DNA from: a virus
Length of the DNA: 24,326 bases
Virus record (IMG/VR): IMGVR_UViG_3300036715_000275
Span: 1-24,326 of that record
Strand: one strand, 5' to 3'
Shown: positions 6,662-15,600 of the stretch, piece by piece
How positions within the stretch are numbered: position 1 is the first letter of the stretch
Layout of the letters: the number at the start of each line of letters is the position of its first letter
The notes under the pieces: generated by a model
Told to the model about the DNA's origin: nothing
Database searches by the model: none
Seen by the model: the letters and a program-made list of their open reading frames with translations, nothing else
Translations under genes and position numbers: made by a program

Positions 6662-7243
6662 TTAGGTATATTTGAAAATAATCTTACCAGTAAAGCCGCC
6701 TGTGCGATCCACATTAGAGCCATCAGAGCCACCGTGGCCACCAGCATTACCAGTGCCATTAGTTCCAATAATACCTGCACCGCCTGCACCACCACTGCAA
6801 ATCGTGCCATTTGCTCCAGCGTTTCCGGTTGTATTAGTAGTATTACCACCTGAAGAAGTACCTCCGCTATTACCGGAGCCATTTGCAGTTGTACTAGCAT
6901 TTGCACCAGTATTACCACCATTACATGACATTGAAGTTATGGTAAATGTTCCACTTACGATTGTTGATACTCCTGTTCCTGTACCGATAGTATAGGTCAT
7001 TGTTTGACCACCGATCGCTGCAATAATAGTTTTGCTATATCCACCCGACCCAGAACCACCACCAGCGTGCGTCGTACAACCGATAGTATTACCAGAGCCA
7101 CCAATAGGTGTACTACCCCACATTTCTATGGTTAGTGAAGTTGCGCCGAGCGGGATAGTTTCAGTAGCAGATGTCCCAGTTGTATATGTATGGATGACAG
7201 GTGTGTAACCGCCCGACATTAAAATACCCATAAAGCCACTCAT
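6662..7243 (-). CDS. Glycine-rich tail-tip adhesin (193 aa)
   Basis: This is a complete 193-residue gene whose ATG overlaps the fibre stop by one base (TAATG). A short N terminus (MSGFMGILMSGGYTP) leads into a domain with ATETIPLGATSLTIEMWGS and GGSGSGGYSKT. Then comes a long Gly/Ser/Thr/Asn-rich region (about residues 105-180: SGNSGGTSSGG, AGANGTICSGGAGGAG, AGGHGGSDG), ending GGFTGKIIFKYT. This is the pattern of phage glycine-rich tip domains, in which glycine repeats build a rigid scaffold with exposed variable loops that bind the receptor (as described for T-even-like gp38 adhesins). Three cysteines are spread through the Gly region. The base composition is clearly higher in G+C than the surroundings, suggesting acquisition from another phage. 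Receptor unknown. Confidence 0.8.
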   Translation of the reverse strand: MSGFMGILMSGGYTPVIHTYTTGTSATETIPLGATSLTIEMWGSTPIGGSGNTIGCTTHAGGGSGSGGYSKTIIAAIGGQTMTYTIGTGTGVSTIVSGTFTITSMSCNGGNTGANASTTANGSGNSGGTSSGGNTTNTTGNAGANGTICSGGAGGAGIIGTNGTGNAGGHGGSDGSNVDRTGGFTGKIIFKYT

Positions 7244-9273
7244 TAGGATAACCCTGTTCCGCTTGAAATAGCTACGGTAGAAGACTGGAAGAAGATAGTT
7301 GCAATACCATATCCTGCTAGTGTTCTATTACCTGTAGTTGCTGACCCCGCTAAACGAAGTGTTGTTACGGTTGCTGTAATGGTGATTGCTGATGCAGTAG
7401 TGTTGAAGATAGTTACTACATCACCCGCCGCCATTGTGCTGTTAGGTACGGTTACACCAGCAGTAGCCATAACAATCTTGCCCCTATCTGCTGCTACGAA
7501 AGCACCAGTAGTTACGGAAGCAGTTGGTAATCCTTTATAACCTAGTTCATTAGCGGAACCATCCTGAATGATACCAGTATTAGTAATCTTCATTTGAACG
7601 GATGAAGATGTTATAAAGTTCATATGACCATTCAGGTCATTAGATAGGGTAATATCGTCATTTGATCCGCTTCCGTAGCCCAGATATCCCTTGCGACCCG
7701 TTGGGTCATAGAAGGACATAAATAATTGACCTGATCCGCGTGCAACTGTAGTTTCGAATCTCGCTATTTCATTCGCTGATTTAGTATGTAGTCTTACTAC
7801 TGGTACTGCGGCTATACCAATATTACCAGCAGCATCGATCCGCATGCGCTCAACTAGCGAACCGCCGGTAGCAAATAGTAGACTCCCGGTTACCGCCGTA
7901 ATCCCGAAGTCGCCTGCCGCGGCACCTGATACGGCACCCTGTCCAATATAACTATTGGACGTAAACGACGAGGTAGAGAGTCGTAATATAGTACTGCGAA
8001 CATCAAGCCCATAGCTCGGAGCTATACCAATACCAACATTACTACTAAATAAAGTATCCCCGTTTGCATATATTCTTACTGCTTCAGTAAGAGAGGTATC
8101 AGTTTGCACTCGTCTGGTTGTAAATACTAAATCTCCAGTAGTATTTCCACCACCACCAGTTGTAAATCCCCTAATAGCAGCAAAACTTGTTACACCTGCA
8201 CCAAATACTATACCACCTCCGCCGCCACCTTGTTGGTTATCATTACTGGCAATGTGTAATAGGCCTAACCTTGACCCTGCATCCGTAATATTAGCCACCG
8301 CTTGACAAGTTCCATTGGCTATTACAGTTAGTGTAGTAATAGGAGAAACCCCTATACCTACTTTACCAGCAGAATCAATTCGCATACGCTCTAAAGAAGC
8401 ATTAGTAGCAAATAGTAAGCTACCTGTATCAACACGCACTGCAAAATCACTAACTGCTCCGCCAGTTACTAAGGTAGATCCTTTACCTATCATCCCGGTA
8501 TAAGTACCATCCTGCATAATTGTATAGTTGCCATATACAGTTAATTTGGGTCCTCCAGAGGTAGCCCCTACAGTACCAAACCCTAAATTACCATCATTAC
8601 TTATATTAAAATCATCAACCCAGGCCCCTGTAGTACCTCGCTGAATCTTAAAAGCTCCCGCCGCAAGAGAAGAAGGGTTATTAGAGTTAGTTATTTTATA
8701 ACCATAAAACCCTGATGCTGAGTATCCTAAGTGTATGTCTGCGTCTACAGTACTACCTGTAGTATTATTGATTACGTCTAGTTTAGCCCGTGGAGTGGTT
8801 CCGCCTATAAATAAATTACCAGAGGAGTCAATACCTGCTTTCTGAGTACCACCAGTATAAAATAGTACTTGGGAATTAGCTAGTAGCAGTGTAAGACCAC
8901 CAGATATAGCATTATCTACGTCACCGTAGTATAATGAATTACCTCCACTTAATAGGGCTATACGTCTAGCAGTACCCCCTGAATCTTTCCAGGAAATATC
9001 TGTAGTGTTAGCCATTACTACCCCACCTGTAAGACTACCCCCAGTTAACTGTAAGTAACCAGTAACTAAATCAACCCAGGAAGATGTAACCCATTGCTGT
9101 AACCTACCTGTTGCACTGTTATATCTTTTAATCCCATTATTAGGAGTACCTGTAATGGTAACATATGTAGGATCTAACCATTGCGCTACACCTACTGTAT
9201 TATTAATAATGGCAGGTGTATATGCTGTGCTATAGTTATCACTAGTAGCTGGGTGTGTAAAATCAATTGCCAT
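7243..9273 (-). CDS. Tail fibre protein with ERMRID/VGIG beta repeats (676 aa)
   Basis: This is a complete 676-residue gene with AGGGG before the ATG, which follows the previous stop directly. The N terminus (FTHPATSDNYSTAYTPAIIN) and the LQLTGGSLTG segment are typical of fibre shafts. Degenerate repeats with the pattern ER-MRID-x-GxVGIG occur near residues 148 (GIDSSGNLFIGG), 293 (ERMRIDSAGKVGIG), 395 (EAVRIYANGDTLF) and 475 (ERMRIDAAGNIGIA). Such repeats form trimeric beta-structured shafts in phage fibres. The C terminus (TITATVTTLRLAGSA, ISSGTGLS) is beta-rich, and no intramolecular chaperone domain is seen. The C-terminal third, roughly below 8040, is notably G+C-richer than the N-terminal part, consistent with exchange of the receptor-facing end. 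Downstream coupling to the adhesin by TAATG suggests the two act together. Confidence 0.85.
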   Translation of the reverse strand: MAIDFTHPATSDNYSTAYTPAIINNTVGVAQWLDPTYVTITGTPNNGIKRYNSATGRLQQWVTSSWVDLVTGYLQLTGGSLTGGVVMANTTDISWKDSGGTARRIALLSGGNSLYYGDVDNAISGGLTLLLANSQVLFYTGGTQKAGIDSSGNLFIGGTTPRAKLDVINNTTGSTVDADIHLGYSASGFYGYKITNSNNPSSLAAGAFKIQRGTTGAWVDDFNISNDGNLGFGTVGATSGGPKLTVYGNYTIMQDGTYTGMIGKGSTLVTGGAVSDFAVRVDTGSLLFATNASLERMRIDSAGKVGIGVSPITTLTVIANGTCQAVANITDAGSRLGLLHIASNDNQQGGGGGGIVFGAGVTSFAAIRGFTTGGGGNTTGDLVFTTRRVQTDTSLTEAVRIYANGDTLFSSNVGIGIAPSYGLDVRSTILRLSTSSFTSNSYIGQGAVSGAAAGDFGITAVTGSLLFATGGSLVERMRIDAAGNIGIAAVPVVRLHTKSANEIARFETTVARGSGQLFMSFYDPTGRKGYLGYGSGSNDDITLSNDLNGHMNFITSSSVQMKITNTGIIQDGSANELGYKGLPTASVTTGAFVAADRGKIVMATAGVTVPNSTMAAGDVVTIFNTTASAITITATVTTLRLAGSATTGNRTLAGYGIATIFFQSSTVAISSGTGLS

Positions 9274-10908
9274 TTAATAGCCCCTTGCTGTCCAAGAACC
9301 AGAGCCTGTTACTTTGGTTCCTGAACTATTATAAAGATAAACTGTAAAATTTGTAGGATTAGCGACCCCTGAGAAGTCTACTACAGTAGAAAGTACCGAT
9401 CCTCCACCAGATACAGTAGCTTGACAAATTGGAGTATCACATGAGACAAATCCAGGAGTCATATTAAAGGGTACTACTACGCCAGTAGAGGCTGTAGTAA
9501 CTGTAAAGGTTCCACTACCTGTACGTAACTTATTAGATATTGTAGTAGTTAATCCTGTAACTTTTATTAAGTTAGCTCCCGCAGTACATGCAAAAGACCA
9601 TACTACCTGTATATACCTAAAATTAGATATAAGGGCAGAAGTAACTCCCGCCGTAATAGGGGTCCAACTATCCCCTATTAGAAGTTTCCAGCTGATTTGA
9701 CACGAAGGTGTGACAGTTCCTGCGATTAGGGTAGTATTTAGTACTGTACTAACTACTGAGGTTAATGTAGCCCCTGTATCATATACTTCTGTATAGCTAC
9801 CCGAAGTAGTACTAGGTTCTGCGTATAAAGGATATCCTGCTGCAATTTGATTATCTGGAGTAGTCCAAGCATGCCCTGTAAAGTGTGCATCAAAGGTCTC
9901 ACTTACTACAGGCCCTAATAAATACCCATTTTCTAGGTACATATTAGTTAGTGTAGTAGTAACCCCTGAGTAATCCGCAAAGATAGAGTTATACGTTTGA
10001 CGTAGTATATAGTCAGGAGGTTGATTAATAGTAGCAACTAAACTAACGGGAGTATTTATATTACCTGCAGAATCATATGCAGCTATCCAATAAGTATATG
10101 TACCTGAAGCCTGCTCAAATATAGAGGTAAATGTACTATCGGCATTACTTCCATATGTTTTATCGGGAGAGGCCCAAGAAGCCCCCCTACGAATTTCATA
10201 CCTAGCAATAGGTAAACTACCCGTACTAGGAATAGTCCAGTATATTAAAGCGTTATTATCTACTACCTCGGTACGTGTACCTGTTACTACTCCTGGCGCT
10301 GTAATAACTACATCGATAGAATTAGGTGTACCTACATTACCTGCAGCGTCTACTCCGGCTACCCAGTATCTTTTACTACCACTAAAGTCTGCCTTACGTT
10401 GGTACAACGTTGATTTAGTATTGGCAAGGAATGTACCTCCCGCCCACGTAGTTCCGGTACGAATTTCGAAGTGGTCTAATGTAAAGTTAGCACTAGAGGC
10501 AAATAGCCAACTAAGTTGTTCGTTCTCTCCCACTATTGTATATGTAAGAGTAGGGGCAGTTACTGTAGGCACTACTATAGTAGTGCCTGCTTCTGTAGCA
10601 CTAAACATACCTGATGTATTATATGCTTTGATCCATGCAGCTACTGAGCCCGTGCTAGTAATACCATAGAAATAACTATTAGCTATTCCTTTAAATACTG
10701 AAGTACCTGTTGCCCAACTAGTACCCCCTATACGTAGATCATAGCCTGCCAAATCAGTATTATTAACAGTTGGCCAAACTAATCTAGCTCCAAATTGTTC
10801 TATAGTAAAGGTTAAACTACTAACATTAGTAGGGGCTACTACATAGCTAATAACTCTAGGGGTAGTAGCGCGTAGCTCTATATCTCTTTGATTTGCAATT
10901 GTAGCCAT
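9274..10908 (-). CDS. Tail-tip protein with three FN3-like repeats (544 aa)
   Basis: The start is ATG at 10908 (MATIANQRDIELRATTPRV), overlapping the upstream stop as TAATG. A longer in-frame ATG start 39 bases upstream would overlap the hub gene and is not preferred. Residues about 15-300 hold three ~95-residue FN3-like units, each with a core such as DLRIGGTSWATG, FEIRTGTTWAGG or YEIRRGASWASP and a later YWVAGVDAAGNVG or YWIAAYDSAGNI strand. Residues about 300-544 are a different beta-rich region (RQTYNSIFADYSGVTTTLTN; SWKLLIGDSWTPITAG) resembling C-terminal parts of central tip proteins. FN3 repeats are frequent in phage tip and host-specificity proteins. Its position after the hub gene supports a central tip or fibre-attachment role. 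Confidence 0.85.
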   Translation of the reverse strand: MATIANQRDIELRATTPRVISYVVAPTNVSSLTFTIEQFGARLVWPTVNNTDLAGYDLRIGGTSWATGTSVFKGIANSYFYGITSTGSVAAWIKAYNTSGMFSATEAGTTIVVPTVTAPTLTYTIVGENEQLSWLFASSANFTLDHFEIRTGTTWAGGTFLANTKSTLYQRKADFSGSKRYWVAGVDAAGNVGTPNSIDVVITAPGVVTGTRTEVVDNNALIYWTIPSTGSLPIARYEIRRGASWASPDKTYGSNADSTFTSIFEQASGTYTYWIAAYDSAGNINTPVSLVATINQPPDYILRQTYNSIFADYSGVTTTLTNMYLENGYLLGPVVSETFDAHFTGHAWTTPDNQIAAGYPLYAEPSTTSGSYTEVYDTGATLTSVVSTVLNTTLIAGTVTPSCQISWKLLIGDSWTPITAGVTSALISNFRYIQVVWSFACTAGANLIKVTGLTTTISNKLRTGSGTFTVTTASTGVVVPFNMTPGFVSCDTPICQATVSGGGSVLSTVVDFSGVANPTNFTVYLYNSSGTKVTGSGSWTARGY

Positions 10909-12485
10909 TAGATTAATACTCCAACATCTACTAATCCAGTAGACCAATCAGGGCTAAGAGAAACTACTTGCCCTGTTTTACCTGCGGATAGACCGAATCT
11001 AGTATGTACTAAACTTACTGGTTGTCCTAATTTTAAGGATAATAACTTACTACGTCCTGTGAAGGAATACGTTGTTTTAATTACTCCATAAAAATTATTC
11101 AGTCTAATTGCTTCATTAGAGGCGTCTGCTGTGGCAATTAATAGGGTATCCTTCTGTACTGGATCCCCGTTTAATTTATATAAGGTTTTAACCCCTGTAC
11201 TATCTAATGAAGTATATGTATACCACTCTTCACTTAAAGCATCCTTATTACTTTGTTGTATTTGTGTAGTAAGATTGCTTTGTACCGTCCAATTTTTAGC
11301 ATATCCAAGTTTTTTAGCTGCTATAATTGTTGATCTATTAGATATACTTAAACTACCTGAAATAATATCACTATTAGTAATAGTAACACTAGTATCTGTA
11401 GTAGATACTCCATATTTAATTAATTGTAATTTACCTTTTCTAGTAAAGTACATTTGCGCGCTAATACTTTCAGCTAATTGCTGACATACATCTAACACAT
11501 TTTCTCTATCTAATACTGCAAAACCTACTGGCTGAGTATTAGCAGATGCAAAAGCTGCTAAATTTACTAAATCTAATTCAGTTGCCCCATCTAATTTAAC
11601 GCCAGATATGGTGGAACCATATTGCGTAGTAATTAATGCAATTAGGTTAGCTATGTTATTACCATAAGTAGTTGTTTGTAGTGCTCCAGTAGTTAGGTTA
11701 ATAGATTTATTAACTCCTTGTACTGACATAGTACACTGACCCACTAACGGACTAGTAAGTACAAACTTACCATTGGCATTATCTAATGTTGCCCCAGTAG
11801 TTAGTACTCCTGAAGTATATAAGGGTACTCCATTGTCCCGTATTTCAGTAACCCCCTCACATACACCATCATTACTCATGTACTGTAAAATAGAGGGGTC
11901 TATTAATAGTGGCTCAATGTTGTGTACTTCACCAAAAATAATAGGTTTAATAGTATCTTTATTACTTTGCCCACCGTTCCAGGTACCATAAGTACCTAAC
12001 TTATTTTCTGTAAGTGGGTTATTAAGTCTCTGCATCTTATCGCGAATCTTAATATTAATAGTAGTTCTATCTTTAGAGTCTATATCTGCAACTACACCGC
12101 TATATATAAGTTCAAAATTTCCTGCGTAAATAGCTGCCTCATTAGCATATGCCCAAGTAGGGTCCCCATAGTATATATTAATAGACCTATTAACCCATAC
12201 ATATTTAGTATTATCAAGCCAGTCATCATACTGACCATTATTATTATTAATACCTATATCTCCGTAGGAGATACTAACACCGCCTTCTTCGGCTAACTCT
12301 TCTGTAAACTTGAGTCCACTAGTTAGTATAGGTAAGAATGAAATATCTCCACTAGTAGTAGTATACCCGGTACTAGAAAGATATTTAAATGTTTCAGTTG
12401 GGGGAGACACCTGATATACGCCTACTACTATGAGAACGCAGCGTCTAGCGCTGGTATTCTCCAGCCAGTCTTGGTATACGGACAT
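10908..12485 (-). CDS. Tail-tip / baseplate hub-like protein (525 aa)
   Basis: This is a complete 525-residue gene with TGGAG five to six bases before the ATG, and a strong promoter about 30 bases further upstream. The N terminus has YQDWLENTSARRCVLIVVG, a pattern I recall from phage tail proteins encoded just after the tape measure. Later stretches include TINIKIRDKMQRLNNPLTEN, IKPIIFGEVHNIEPLLIDP, a helix LDVCQQLAESISAQMYFTRK and a C-terminal LGQPVSLVHTRFGLSAGKTG. These are consistent with the hub fold of phage tail-tip proteins (beta-barrels plus a helical linker). It replaces the several genes that lambda uses between tape measure and J, and no NlpC/P60 peptidase is encoded here. Function as the central hub sealing the tube is inferred from position and pattern. 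Confidence 0.8.
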   Translation of the reverse strand: MSVYQDWLENTSARRCVLIVVGVYQVSPPTETFKYLSSTGYTTTSGDISFLPILTSGLKFTEELAEEGGVSISYGDIGINNNNGQYDDWLDNTKYVWVNRSINIYYGDPTWAYANEAAIYAGNFELIYSGVVADIDSKDRTTINIKIRDKMQRLNNPLTENKLGTYGTWNGGQSNKDTIKPIIFGEVHNIEPLLIDPSILQYMSNDGVCEGVTEIRDNGVPLYTSGVLTTGATLDNANGKFVLTSPLVGQCTMSVQGVNKSINLTTGALQTTTYGNNIANLIALITTQYGSTISGVKLDGATELDLVNLAAFASANTQPVGFAVLDRENVLDVCQQLAESISAQMYFTRKGKLQLIKYGVSTTDTSVTITNSDIISGSLSISNRSTIIAAKKLGYAKNWTVQSNLTTQIQQSNKDALSEEWYTYTSLDSTGVKTLYKLNGDPVQKDTLLIATADASNEAIRLNNFYGVIKTTYSFTGRSKLLSLKLGQPVSLVHTRFGLSAGKTGQVVSLSPDWSTGLVDVGVLI

Positions 12486-12511
12486 TTTATCTCCATTCTA
12501 ATTCTTGCTTT

Positions 12512-12540
12512 ATTATACTATATGAGCACCTAACAGTCAA
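12512..12540 (-). promoter_or_regulatory. Strong sigma70-type promoter before the hub/fibre operon
   Basis: On the minus strand TTGACT (12540-12535), exactly 17 bases, then a perfect TATAAT (12517-12512). It lies downstream of the tape-measure terminator and about 27 bases before the hub ATG, giving a short leader. It should drive the operon down to 4022. Confidence 0.88.
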
Positions 12541-12561
12541 GGGTAGATTTTATTTGCCCAC

Positions 12562-12592
12562 AAAAAACCCCGCGTTTTACGGCGGGGTTTTT
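12562..12592 (-). terminator. Rho-independent terminator after tape-measure gene
   Basis: On the minus strand AAAAACCCCGC pairs with GCGGGGTTTTT around an 8-base loop, ending in six Ts. It begins 14 bases past the tape-measure stop and separates it from the hub operon promoter. Confidence 0.92.
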
Positions 12593-12605
12593 ATTATTAC
12601 ATACC

Positions 12606-15600
12606 TTATGAGGTATAATCGTAGAAAGTATTTCTACTAGCCCACTCTGCAGATACAGCGGTTGCATCTGCTAGTGCTTTTTGAGCTGCAATTAATTGGT
12701 TTGTTGTGTCTTGTGTTATTTGTAACATATGTGCAGTTTGTAGGGTTTGCTCAGCTCTTAATGCTTCCATTTGATCATTAAGAAGTTTAACTTGATTAAC
12801 TAATAAAGCATTACTAGTTGCTAAGGTAATATCTTGAGTTGTCATATTAGGAGCATTAGGATCTGTTATTTTTACATCTGTTGTACTAGTGGCTGTTAAC
12901 GGAGCAGCTATTCCTAGATTAGCTACAGTAACCATAGACATTAAATCTGTAAAGATTGCTGTCATACCCTCAGTTAATTGTTTAAATATCGCATCTGGTA
13001 ATACATAGTCAGTATTTGTAGCATTAGCAGAACTAGCTGCTATATCTGCAGCATACATAGTACCTTGTAATATCACTAGTTGTTGTAGTAACTCAGCTGT
13101 AGTTTGTGTAGCACTCTCGATAAATCCTAGAGAGGATACACTAGCATCTAGAGCTTCTAGTTGTTTTTCTGCATCAGATTGTTGTGCGTCTAATACAGTA
13201 CCTGTAGAGCTAATTAAGTCTAGTACAGTATTAAAGTCTTGGGTATATTTTTCTGAGCTTGCGTAGATTATTTGACTTGCTGCTAGGAATGCATCTGTAG
13301 CTGCTGGAAGTTGATTAATTGCTGCTTGCTTATCTGATTTCTCAGCTTCAGTAGTAGCAATGCTATTAGCTAGATCTGCGACTCTTAGTGCTTCGGCTTT
13401 AGTAGTTTCATACTTAGCTTGAGGATCTAAGGTACTCTTATCGCCTTCTTTTAGTGCTGTCTTGTAGGCTGCTAATGCTTTCACAGAATCTTTAAGTCCT
13501 GTAATAGTAGTTTTGATAGCAGAGGACTCTTTATCATAAGCTGTTTTAAGTTTAGCTTTTAGTGCTGTTTCATCCTGTAGTCTATATATACGTGACTTAA
13601 GCGCTGCATCTGCTGCACTTAATCCCCTGATTTCAAGCTTTCGCTTGGCATTTAGGGCACCTGTAGCATCGCCTGTAGCTTCCATTAATTGAATCAATAG
13701 ATCATCAGTCTTAGCCTTATCTTGGGCTGCATAGGTAGCTAATTTAGTGATTTTCTCTGAATCAGTTAGAGTACGAAGCTCTAACTGTCTATCTACTTGT
13801 AGCGCTTCGTAAGTTGCGCCTATTGCAGATAATAGTGCAGATTCAGATTTAATTGCTACTAACCTATCTTCTAGTTGCCATATATACTGCTTACCTGCGC
13901 GTAAAAGTGGGTCTAGCTGGGATAATTCATCTGCTCTACTTAATGCTAGAGCATCTGATACCTTATCTAGTAGTTTTAATGTATCAATTTGTTGTGATAG
14001 CTGAGCTTTAGCTAGCTCTTCTGCTGTTAGTGTTTTACGAGTTTCTGCATGTACCTCAGCGAAAGCATCCGATACGTTTAGTAAATCTGCGTATAGTTGC
14101 TGAGCTGCTGGATTAGTTAGGTCTAATGACTTGACTACCTTTGCAAATTGTTCGCGAGTGGTAATCAGCTGCTCCCCTGTTTTTACATTTACTAATTTTA
14201 ACCTAGTCATTTCATCATTAACAGCCTTAGTAACTGGTGCCAGTTGCTCTGCTGCAGTTAGGAAGTTGGTTTTGAAATTATCTGTCTTAGTTAGGAAACT
14301 ATCAATACCACCAGTTAGTTTTAGTAGATGCTCTACAGAATCCACCTTAGCTACACCAGTTAGAGTATTTATGGACATACCAATACTTGTAAAGGCAAGA
14401 TCGGTAAGCTGTATATCTCTAGCCAAACGTACAATAGTAGTACCGAACTCTTCGCCTAATTTTCTAAAGCCTTCTAGTTCTGGAAACGCCTCTTTAGCCG
14501 CCGCATTAAATGCTATACTAATTTCTCCACTAATAGCTGCAGCTAGTTCCTCTGGTTTAAGCCCTAAGGAAGATACCTTAAAATCTGGTACGAACGATTC
14601 GACAATTTTCGTAGTTAATTCTTTATCTTTACCTAAAGAGGTACTTGCTTCTATTAAAGTATCTTTAATATTACCGAACATAACACCAATAGCTTCTGCT
14701 ATTGGTTTATCTAATTTAGTAAACTTAGTATCATTGGAAATCTTATCGCTTTTAAATAGGCCACCACTTACTTTAGTTTGTACATTAGTATATACCTGTG
14801 CTAATTTAGAGGCCCCTGTGCTAATAGCAGCAATAGTATCATTAATAACAATACCTTGATCCTTTAGTTCAGTAGTGGTTTTTCCACCAAATATACCTGT
14901 AAAGATTTTAGACCCCAATTTCCCTATTCCGCTATCTTTACCAAATATCGCACCTAGAACACCGTACTGACCACCTGTAACCCCTGTAACCCCTGTTTTA
15001 ATCTCCTTATTAGATATAGAATTTACATTACCAATACCTGCAGAAATTAGTAACTGCGCTAGATTATTAGTATTTTCTTTAATACTTCTAAGACTATCTA
15101 ACATTTTATTAGAGAATTCTAGATTCTTAAAACTATGATCTTCAATAAGTTTAATAGAGTCATCAATAGACTTAGCAATAGCTGTACTATCTCCCATTAC
15201 TCCGCCAGCGCGATCTACTATTTCTCCCTTAGCGTTATACTGTTGTCCCGTACCCTGCACCTTCTGCTGGTCCGCAGCAGAGAATCCAGCACTTGGGGCA
15301 CCCTTGGTTCCGCCACCAAAAGACTTACCTAGTAAGGATGCCATAATACCAATCATGGCGGCCCCTGTTATGAAATCTAATGGGAAAGGTGCTGCAAAAG
15401 CAGCAGTAATAGCAGCAAGAGCACTGGAGCCTGCTTTAGTAATATTGGATTCTACAACAGGTGCAGTTGTAAATACCGCAACTGCTGCTTCCTTTATCAT
15501 AGCAGCAATTTTAGCTATATGGATAGCTTTTTCTACTGCAGCTGCTGCTTTATACGCAAAGGTTTTCTCCTTAAATAAACCTTTAGTAGCTCCAGCAATA

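Noticed and set aside
6661-6921. In-frame upstream extension of the cupin gene (87 more codons)
   Set aside because: The extension is a Val/Leu/Gln/Ala shadow of the glycine-rich adhesin; ATG at 6660 is coupled to the adhesin stop.
6662-9273. Diversity-generating retroelement in the fibre/adhesin genes
   Set aside because: No template repeat, no adenine-biased variable copy and no reverse transcriptase is visible in the window.
14131-14859. 242-codon plus-strand open frame, and a 293-codon one at 17581-18462
   Set aside because: Both lie opposite the tape-measure gene; they are low-complexity Ser/Leu/Ala shadows of Ala/Lys-rich coiled coil with no ribosome-binding site or promoter.
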